DNA from: Gammaproteobacteria bacterium
GTDB taxonomy: Bacteria; Pseudomonadota; Gammaproteobacteria; Pseudomonadales; PIVM01
NCBI GenBank assembly: GCA_003353945.1
Contig: PIVM01000009.1
Span: 1 to 64,000, forward strand
Direction of reading: 5' to 3'
DNA: 64,000 nt
The position numbers and the translations under genes are program-made. Shown in pieces: positions 57,862 to 64,000 of the stretch (its first letter is position 1; each line of letters begins with the position of its first letter). The notes under the pieces were generated by a model. The model did not search any database and had not been told where the DNA came from. It worked only from the letters and a program-made list of their open reading frames with translations.

Positions 57862-59310
57862 ATGAAATTCTTTATAAAATTCAAATGGATATTGTTTGCA
57901 TGCATGCTGTCGGGTAGTGTTGGAGAACATGCTCTGGCGGGTGATCTTAAACAATCCTATGAGCGAGCTAAAGAAAATGATCCTCAATGGGCAGCGGCCC
58001 GTTCGGTTTATCTGGCTGACCAGCAAACCGAAAAGCGCGGTCGTGCCGGTATGCTGCCGCGCCTGATGGTATCTGCGCGCAAGGCAAAAAATACCTATGA
58101 ATCGGATGCTGAACAGGTTCGATTTGAACAAGGCACGCCAGATGTGGAAGGCTGTCTAACGAATGATTTTGCAAATGCAATTAGTTGTCTCCTGGAAAGT
58201 TCTGTTGGCTTGCAGAAAACCGATAATGTGGATGAAAGCTTTCAATCTACTGAGTATGTGGCCACGCTAAGCCAGTCGGTCCTGGAAATGGAGAACTACT
58301 ATGATTGGCAGAGGGCTAAGGCCCTGACGACTAAAAGTGAAGTCGAATATACACTGGCGGCACAGGATTTGATTATTCGTGTGGCCAGCGCCTATTTTGA
58401 TGTGTTGCGCAGTGCTGATGATTTGCGATTTGCTGAGCAGGAGGAAGCGGCAATTCGCAAACAACTGCGGCTTGTCAAGCGGCGGTATGAACAGGGCTTA
58501 GATCGAGAAAAGGGTCTTTATGATGCAAAAGCCGCATCGGATAATCAGAGGGCGCATCTGGCTGTTGCTTCCAGCGCCCTGCAAATAAAGTATCGGTCGC
58601 TGGCCGCAATTACCGGTGTCTATGATACTGATATTATTCCCCTGTCTGAAGATATCCCTATTGAACTGCCAATGCCGGCCACGGGCGCGGAATGGGTGCA
58701 GCAGGCTTTGGCGCATAATGCTAATCTGGTGTCAGCGCGTTTCAGTGTTGATGCTGCTGAGAATGACTATAAGGCCAAACGTTCTGCCCATTTGCCAACA
58801 ATTACTTTATATGCCAATTATAACGAGAGAGATTTTGTTGGTGGTCAGGGTGATTTTCCAGCGTCTAAAACTACCTCAATCGGTTTAGAGTTGCAGATAC
58901 CGATTTATCAGGGGGGCTATGTCAGTGCTTCGCGTAAATATGCGCTGTTTCGACATCAGGAGGCAAAAGATCGCTTAACCCAACAACGGTGGAATGTGGA
59001 GTCGGGTACTTTAAATATGCACTTAACCGTAACGGCGGATGTGCAGCGTCATAATGCCTTTCAGCGCTCAATTGAATCATCTACCAATGCCTATCGATCA
59101 ACCAAGAAAAGTTATCAGGATGGTGCTAGCCAAATTAACGATTTGTTGCGAGCGCAACAGGATATGTACCGGTCACAGAGAGAGTTGGTTCATGCCCGTT
59201 ACGATTACATTGTTGACAGCCTGAAGCTTAAGCAGGCAGCCGGTATCTTGCGTGAGAATGACCTGATTTCGCTCAATAAGTGGATGGAATATACAGGGGC
59301 AATTGAGTAA
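57862..59310 (+). CDS. TolC-family outer-membrane efflux channel
   Basis: Outer-membrane channel protein of 482 residues from the chosen start. Two repeats of the outer-membrane efflux protein family are visible. The first begins DLKQSYERAKENDPQWAAAR, with RAGMLPRL, and the second is around NLVSARFSVDAAENDYKAK with SAHLPTITL. The C-terminus (YDYIVDSLKLKQAAGIL) is typical of type I secretion/TolC proteins. I chose the ATG at 57862 because it begins a signal peptide (MKFFIKFKWILFACML) cleaved near ALAGDL, with AGGG just upstream. The frame also allows an ATG at 57805 that would add 19 charged residues. The gene is divergent from the NRPS operon and could complete the exporter formed by the RND and adaptor proteins at the far end. 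Confidence 0.9.
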   Translation: MKFFIKFKWILFACMLSGSVGEHALAGDLKQSYERAKENDPQWAAARSVYLADQQTEKRGRAGMLPRLMVSARKAKNTYESDAEQVRFEQGTPDVEGCLTNDFANAISCLLESSVGLQKTDNVDESFQSTEYVATLSQSVLEMENYYDWQRAKALTTKSEVEYTLAAQDLIIRVASAYFDVLRSADDLRFAEQEEAAIRKQLRLVKRRYEQGLDREKGLYDAKAASDNQRAHLAVASSALQIKYRSLAAITGVYDTDIIPLSEDIPIELPMPATGAEWVQQALAHNANLVSARFSVDAAENDYKAKRSAHLPTITLYANYNERDFVGGQGDFPASKTTSIGLELQIPIYQGGYVSASRKYALFRHQEAKDRLTQQRWNVESGTLNMHLTVTADVQRHNAFQRSIESSTNAYRSTKKSYQDGASQINDLLRAQQDMYRSQRELVHARYDYIVDSLKLKQAAGILRENDLISLNKWMEYTGAIE

Positions 59311-59363
59311 TCCGGGCTAGGTATTTACAAATACGAGTTTTACAAATTAGTCGCTGAATCGCA

Positions 59364-60413
59364 CTATGTTTTGGTCGATTGTATGGTTTGTTTCTTCTTG
59401 CGGTATTCTACTGGTGTCATGTCTTCCCATCGTTTGAAGGCACGATAAAAGGTGCTGGGTTCGGAGAACCCAGTTAGATAGACTATTTCAGCGATGCTCT
59501 CACTTGTTTTTGCCAGTAGACGTTTTGCCAGATGATGACGGTAGTCATTCAATACCTGGCTGAAGCTGGTACCTGCATCAGTGAGTTGGCTGCGTAGTGT
59601 GCGAGGATTCATTGCTAACTGTTTTGCGACGGTTTCGACATTGATATCGCCGATTTCCAGTAACGCCGCAATAACCTGTTGTACTTCCCCAATCAAATCC
59701 TGTAATTCCAGATTGGCCATTTGTTGATTGGCGATTTGTTCATGAAGACTGAGCAGCTCCGGTTGAGTATGCAAGGAACGGTAAGCCAGCACCTCTCGGT
59801 CAAAATAGATGCGGTTTTCATCGCAATCAAAATGCACTGGGCAGTCAGTAATGCGTTGGTAGTCTCCATTATGAGCGCAGGCACTATGGCGGAAGTCCAC
59901 GCTGATAGTTTTAAAGGTACCTTCGCTGACAGATTTAAGAAAATTAATAATGACGACACAAGTACATTCAATCAAATGTCGAATAGGTGTCTGAGGAAAG
60001 TCAAAGCTCATATAGCTGTGATCATTTGTGGTCACCAGGCATGCCTGCACCGCATCACTCAGTAATCGTTGATAGTTCAGCATACGTTGCAGGCCATCGC
60101 CGAAACTTGGGCTGCTAAAGAAAAGGTATTCGAGAATCTGCCCCTTAAACAAAGGCATATGCTCACCCAAATGCAGTCCGATATCGGTATCGCCGGACAC
60201 TTCCTGGGCGGCTTCCCAGAACAGTTTTTGTGCAGCATGCGAAGTGCGCAACTGACTGTTGTACAGCTGGTCCTTGCTGACGCCGGCCCTTTCTATGACT
60301 AAATCGGCATCAATGCCAATGTTGCACATGCCCTGATACGCCAGGCGAACCAATACGCCAGCGTCTTTTTTGTCAGATAAAATAGAGTTGTTTGCCTTGT
60401 TTGTACCTGTCAC
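59364..60413 (-). CDS. AraC-family transcriptional regulator
   Basis: DNA-binding regulator of 349 residues. The N-terminal part (about 20-205) fits the arabinose-binding-like ligand domain of the OruR/ArgR-type subgroup. The C-terminal part has the double helix-turn-helix of AraC proteins: VETVAKQLAMNPRTLRSQL, then SIAEIVYLTGFSEPSTFYRA and PVEYRKK. The chosen start is GTG at 60413, giving normal family length; no in-frame ATG lies close by. It converges with the TolC-family gene and is divergent from the acyl-CoA dehydrogenase remnant. In related genomes such regulators often control the adjacent divergent lipid or amino-acid catabolic gene, so this may be its former target. A role in controlling either NRPS system is possible but unsupported. 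Confidence 0.88.
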   Translation of the reverse strand: MTGTNKANNSILSDKKDAGVLVRLAYQGMCNIGIDADLVIERAGVSKDQLYNSQLRTSHAAQKLFWEAAQEVSGDTDIGLHLGEHMPLFKGQILEYLFFSSPSFGDGLQRMLNYQRLLSDAVQACLVTTNDHSYMSFDFPQTPIRHLIECTCVVIINFLKSVSEGTFKTISVDFRHSACAHNGDYQRITDCPVHFDCDENRIYFDREVLAYRSLHTQPELLSLHEQIANQQMANLELQDLIGEVQQVIAALLEIGDINVETVAKQLAMNPRTLRSQLTDAGTSFSQVLNDYRHHLAKRLLAKTSESIAEIVYLTGFSEPSTFYRAFKRWEDMTPVEYRKKKQTIQSTKT

Positions 60414-60613
60414 TTTTCGAGTCTAAGCCCCTGACAATACATGAGATTTTTAGTGTTTAATTAGAGACCATAATAGTGCGCTAGACACGATAAAACAATG
60501 TGTTGATTGACCGCATATTGTGATAGAGCTGCTCTGGAATCAATTTATCCACATTTGTCGCCCGATACAATGTGTATCGCTTGAGTGATTGATTATCGTT
60601 GGAGAATGCAAAT

Positions 60614-61097
60614 ATGCCTGCATATAAAGCGCCGTTGAAGGATATTAATTTTGTATTGAATGAGGTGCTCGAGTTGCAAGCTCACTATGAGCAAATGGGA
60701 TGTGCGCAAGAGGCTTCTCCCGATATGGTTGATGCAATAATAAAGGAAAGCGCTAAATTTGCTGAAAATGTATTAGCTCCCCTTAATCAATCTGCAGATT
60801 TACAAGGTTGCGTTTTGAAAGACGGCAAGGTGATCACGCCGAATGGTTTCAAAGAAGCTTATCAGCAATATATTGAGGGCGGATGGCAGGGATTGTCACA
60901 TCCGGTTGAATACGGTGGGCAGGGACTTGGGGCAGGTTAGGGCGAAAGCCGTTGTCAATGAAGACGGTAGTTATGCCGTGAGCGGTTCCAAAATATTTAT
61001 CTCCTCCGGTGACCATGATCTGACCGAGAATATTGTACATATCGTACTGGCGCGTTTGCCAGGTGCACCAGAAGGTACCAACAACAAGCGTAATTGA
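60614..61097 (+). pseudogene. Decayed acyl-CoA dehydrogenase (FadE-like)
   Basis: The first 109 codons from the ATG at 60614 (GGAG at 60601) match the N-terminus of long acyl-CoA dehydrogenases of about 600 residues. Examples are MPAYKAPLKDINFVLNEVLE, ENVLAPLNQSADLQG and [17 protein letters not shown]. The frame then stops at a TAG at 60938. Another frame immediately continues with [36 protein letters not shown] and [11 protein letters not shown]. That segment lies well downstream in intact homologues. An internal segment containing the usual catalytic-face motifs is thus missing, with a frame change at the joint near 60927-60940. The rest of the gene is lost after EGT at about 61085. It is non-functional. 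It marks a rearrangement next to the second NRPS. Confidence 0.87.
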
Positions 61098-61503
61098 GAT
61101 TTCTTGGGGATTTCCAATTGCCCTGGATTGATCTCTAGGAGTGGTTGCGAGTTGTTTGCCATTGAATTTAAATTCAATAAATGCAAATTACTGTATAATA
61201 ATCATATAGATATCTCCTTATCTGCCTTTTTAAGCCAGCTATAAATAGACTGTTTTGTCTCTCTTTGGGTACTGAGTTTATACAGTGGACTAGAGAAGAC
61301 ATTGAGACGGCTATAGGTTAAAATTAGTCACCTTGAAGTATCGGGTTGTTTACCTGTCAATGTAGAGACCATTAGCGTGATTGCCCAAGGAGTGGAGGGG
61401 ACGTAATACTGCCAAATATCAGGCCGGGTATTTGCAGCAGAGCCTACTCACCAACAGCCCTGCCTTAGAATTTATAATAAAAGCAGAACAAATCAGACAA
61501 CAA
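61098..61503. other. Intergenic stretch upstream of NRPS-F
   Basis: About 400 AT-rich bases between the dehydrogenase remnant and NRPS-F. They contain a perfect 18-bp palindrome at 61161-61178. I see no clear promoter and no good Shine-Dalgarno sequence before the NRPS-F ATG. The NRPS-F frame stays open upstream to 61381 without an ATG, and that stretch has no domain I recognise. The breakpoint of the decayed gene falls at its left end. Confidence 0.5.
61161..61178. repeat. Perfect 18-bp palindrome
   Basis: ATTGAATTTAAATTCAAT equals its own reverse complement. It lies about 325 bases upstream of the NRPS-F start and 64 bases after the end of the acyl-CoA dehydrogenase remnant. It could be an operator or a relic of a rearrangement. 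Confidence 0.5.
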
Positions 61504-64000
61504 ATGATGAATCTTAAAGAAACGCTTCGAAAACTGTGGAAACAGGGTGTTGAAATTTACTTAAAGGATGGAGAACTGCGTTACAACGCCACACCACTGA
61601 CAGAACCACAGTCAATTGTTGATGTGCTTGAAGAGCACCATCAAGACATTGTGGAGATACTGCAAAAAGAGCCGGATCTATATACCGGCTTTCCTTTGAG
61701 TTATGGTCAACATGCCATGGTGCTGATGCAGGAGATTGCACCCAACAGTACGGCCTACAATGCTACAGCAGCATTACAGCTCAAAGCAGATCTTGATATC
61801 GATACCTTGCAGCGTAGCCTGGACTTTCAGGTACAGCGTCATGAGGCATTGCGCACTGAATTTTGCAGGGTCGATGGCGAATTAGCTCAACGGGTGCTGT
61901 CTCTTCAATCGATTCCCATTCAAATGTTTGATGTGCAAGCCTACGATGATGAGGCCATAGAGAAGTGGATTGATGAGCTTGCCGATATTCCTTTTGATAT
62001 CAGTAGAGGCGTAAACTTTAATGTTTACCTGCTGGATAATAAAAACCCGCAAAATGCCCATAACCGCTTTATTTTGCTTATCCTGGGGCATCATGCCACC
62101 ATTGATTTTATCGCGGTGGAAATTCTCCTCAGTGAACTTGTCACCATCTATTACGCATTGGTTGAAGGCGAAGAACCAAAACTGCTGCCCACTCTTATCA
62201 GCTACAAAGAATATGTTATTGCCGAAATGCAATCCCTTGAGGGAGAGCGGGGCGAAACCTTGTGGAACTACTGGCAGCCACAGCTTTCAACAATAAACTC
62301 TGTTTTGGAGCTGCCAACGGATTATCCCCGTCCCCCTATGCAATCTTTCAGGGGGGCTCAGCATGAATTTGCTATCGATGCATTGCTTTATGCCGCTATC
62401 AAAAAGCTGGCGATGCAATTGCGGGCGACGCCTTTTGTTGTTGTGATGGCGGCCTATCAAATATTGGTGCAACGTTATAGTAAAGAAAACTCAATCGCAC
62501 TCGGCATACCGATGGGTAACCGAGCGCAGCACCGTTGCCATAAGGTGGTCGGTCATTTTACCAATCCCATTCCACTGATTGCCGATATGTCAAAAAATCC
62601 AACTTTTGCCGAGTTGGTTGCTGATAATTTGGAACACCTAAAGGGAGCAATGGCTCATCAGGATTTACCGCTCCCTTACATGGTAAACCGCCTACAGCTT
62701 GAGCGTGACCTTAGCCGCCCCCCTCTTATACAAACCGGTTTCTCCTGGAATCAAACCAATAGCAAGCGGCACAATATTGGCACCGGTTCGCTTATTGAGG
62801 AGATCCGTCGAAGTGAGCAACGCGGCGCGATCTATGATCTGGTCATGAGTGGCTACGATACGAGTGAAAAAGTGGTGTGTACGCTGCGTTATAACAGTGA
62901 TCTTTTTAATTTGGATACTGTTGAACAAATAGCGAAACATTTTCTCCAGCTTTTAAGAAGTATCATAGCAGCACCAGAGGAGCCCATCAGTAAACTCGTA
63001 ATGTTGCCCAATAGGGAATTGGGTGAGTTACTGAATGTCGACTTCTCTCAGTTAGCTGCCGTAGCGCCATTAACGGCAACACAGCAAGATCTTTATCTTG
63101 CTCACATGCTTGATCCTGATACTGAAACCAATAGCCTGGGTATTACGGCTGAACTGAAAACAGAGATTGATGCAAATATTTTAAAGGAAGAGTTGCAGCA
63201 CCTCGTTGACGGCAACAACCTGCTGCGTGCTCATATCGTGCCCTGTGATAAACGCTATTGTGATATTGCCTATTGGGTGGTTCATAAAGAAAAGCCAGTC
63301 AATTTCATCGAAACTGATCTCAGCGAACAACAGCTAAGTGATGAGGCGATGCTCGATTATGTCAACAAGCGAGTTTATCGGCCTTATGATATTTACGGTG
63401 AGCTTTATCATTTTGAATTAATCAAGCGGGGTGCGGCAGATTATGTATTGCTTACTGTCGCCAATCATATCGTTTTTGACGGGGTTGCGCTGAACTCTGG
63501 CATACAACAATGCCTGAGTAATTACGAGCTGCGTCTCAAGGGAGAGCCGGTTAACGATACAGAGGATAACTTTTCGGCCTATATCAGCAAGGCGAATGAA
63601 CAGTTTGATAGTTACGATAATCGTCATTATTGGAAGCGAAAATTTGCCAACGTTGAACCACTGGATATTCCGGTGCCGGTGGCCAAGACTGGCAAGCAAG
63701 TGTTCAGACACGTCGTGCTGGATTCGCAGCATTTACAGTTGATTAAAAACTATAGCGGCGAGCATGGGCAGTTTGGCGCTTCAACAAGCACTGGCGGTGT
63801 TGCCCGCTATTTTAAAACACTGTACTGCTTGCTTATTAACGCCTATACACGACCGAGCGCAGATTTCCAAATCCGGGACACGTGGAGTGCTCGCACCAGA
63901 GGCGATCGTCTGACCATTGGCTGTTATCACCAAATGGTGCCCTTTGTTGTCCCACAAGAGTTGATGAGTGGCGGTACGCGTATCGACTCATTGTTTGAAT
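61504..64000 (+). CDS. NRPS-F: second synthetase, N-terminal part (docking-C-C'), runs off the window
   Basis: The first 832 codons of a synthetase that continues beyond the window. The start is ATG at 61504 or 61507. Residues 1-55 look like a diverged TubC-type docking domain (GVEIYLKDGELRYNATPL). A C domain follows (about 58-480) with SYGQHAM near its start and the motif HHATIDF at H196-H197, where the usual Gly is Phe. From about 518 a C' domain begins (APLTATQQDLYLAHM), with ANHIVFDG (H655) and GCYHQMVPF. This C' resembles the first C' of NRPS-E closely (compare SADFQIRDT with EADFQLRDT). The same C-C' order suggests the next domain is an A domain of the same class. It is transcribed away from the main operon, separated by TolC, AraC and the pseudogene. 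Confidence 0.92.
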   Translation, partial: MMNLKETLRKLWKQGVEIYLKDGELRYNATPLTEPQSIVDVLEEHHQDIVEILQKEPDLYTGFPLSYGQHAMVLMQEIAPNSTAYNATAALQLKADLDIDTLQRSLDFQVQRHEALRTEFCRVDGELAQRVLSLQSIPIQMFDVQAYDDEAIEKWIDELADIPFDISRGVNFNVYLLDNKNPQNAHNRFILLILGHHATIDFIAVEILLSELVTIYYALVEGEEPKLLPTLISYKEYVIAEMQSLEGERGETLWNYWQPQLSTINSVLELPTDYPRPPMQSFRGAQHEFAIDALLYAAIKKLAMQLRATPFVVVMAAYQILVQRYSKENSIALGIPMGNRAQHRCHKVVGHFTNPIPLIADMSKNPTFAELVADNLEHLKGAMAHQDLPLPYMVNRLQLERDLSRPPLIQTGFSWNQTNSKRHNIGTGSLIEEIRRSEQRGAIYDLVMSGYDTSEKVVCTLRYNSDLFNLDTVEQIAKHFLQLLRSIIAAPEEPISKLVMLPNRELGELLNVDFSQLAAVAPLTATQQDLYLAHMLDPDTETNSLGITAELKTEIDANILKEELQHLVDGNNLLRAHIVPCDKRYCDIAYWVVHKEKPVNFIETDLSEQQLSDEAMLDYVNKRVYRPYDIYGELYHFELIKRGAADYVLLTVANHIVFDGVALNSGIQQCLSNYELRLKGEPVNDTEDNFSAYISKANEQFDSYDNRHYWKRKFANVEPLDIPVPVAKTGKQVFRHVVLDSQHLQLIKNYSGEHGQFGASTSTGGVARYFKTLYCLLINAYTRPSADFQIRDTWSARTRGDRLTIGCYHQMVPFVVPQELMSGGTRIDSLFE

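Noticed and set aside
1..64000. CRISPR arrays, rRNA or tRNA genes, insertion sequences or transposases
   Set aside because: No repeat-spacer pattern, RNA gene fold or transposase motif was seen anywhere in the window.

Overview
The window is dominated by one very large non-ribosomal peptide synthetase (NRPS) operon, with the start of a second, related NRPS at the right edge. Gene content points to a Gammaproteobacterium, probably marine or Cellvibrio/Oceanospirillum-like: modABC, an RND/adaptor/TolC exporter, an AraC regulator with an arabinose-binding-type N-terminus, a FadE-like acyl-CoA dehydrogenase remnant and a PQQ lipoprotein dehydrogenase. The sequence alone does not support a genus.

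Layout. 1-476 is non-coding with two related short palindromic repeats. 477-2444 (-) is a PQQ-dependent dehydrogenase lipoprotein. 2677-5195 (+) is modABC, a molybdate ABC importer. From 56969 down to 5268 everything is on the minus strand and looks like one transcription unit: NRPS-A, NRPS-B, a CapA-like metallophosphatase, NRPS-C, NRPS-D, NRPS-E (5942 aa, ending in a thioesterase), an MFS exporter, a type II thioesterase, a periplasmic adaptor and an RND permease. A TolC-family protein is divergent at 57862-59310 (+). An AraC-family regulator is at 59364-60413 (-). A decayed acyl-CoA dehydrogenase (60614-61097) precedes a second NRPS (NRPS-F, from 61504, +) that runs off the window.

Assembly line, read by eye from motifs. 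A: C-A-T. B: C-A(Thr)-T-C-C'-A-T. C: C-A(Thr)-T-C-A(Thr)-T. D: C-A(Val/Ile-like)-T-C-A-T. E: C-C'-A-T-C-A(Gly)-T-C-C'-A-T-C-C'-A-T-TE. If colinear this is an 11-residue peptide X-Thr-X-Thr-Thr-(Val/Ile)-X-X-Gly-X-X. X is one adenylation-domain class with pocket residues D-L-K-N-(L/I)-G-(M/N)-D-I-K, whose substrate I cannot assign. NRPS-A has no N-terminal docking domain and starts with a C domain, which would fit a lipo-initiated peptide.

The most unusual feature is C': an extra, divergent condensation-like domain between the normal C domain and the A domain in four of the six X modules. It is also present in the visible part of NRPS-F. Proteins B, C, D, E and F carry TubC-type N-terminal docking domains, and A, B, C and D end in short acidic tails that are plausible docking partners. 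The exporter genes on both sides, the type II thioesterase and the TolC fit synthesis and efflux of a secreted peptide. No MbtH, phosphopantetheinyl transferase, epimerization domain, beta-hydroxylase or LuxR regulator is visible in the window.
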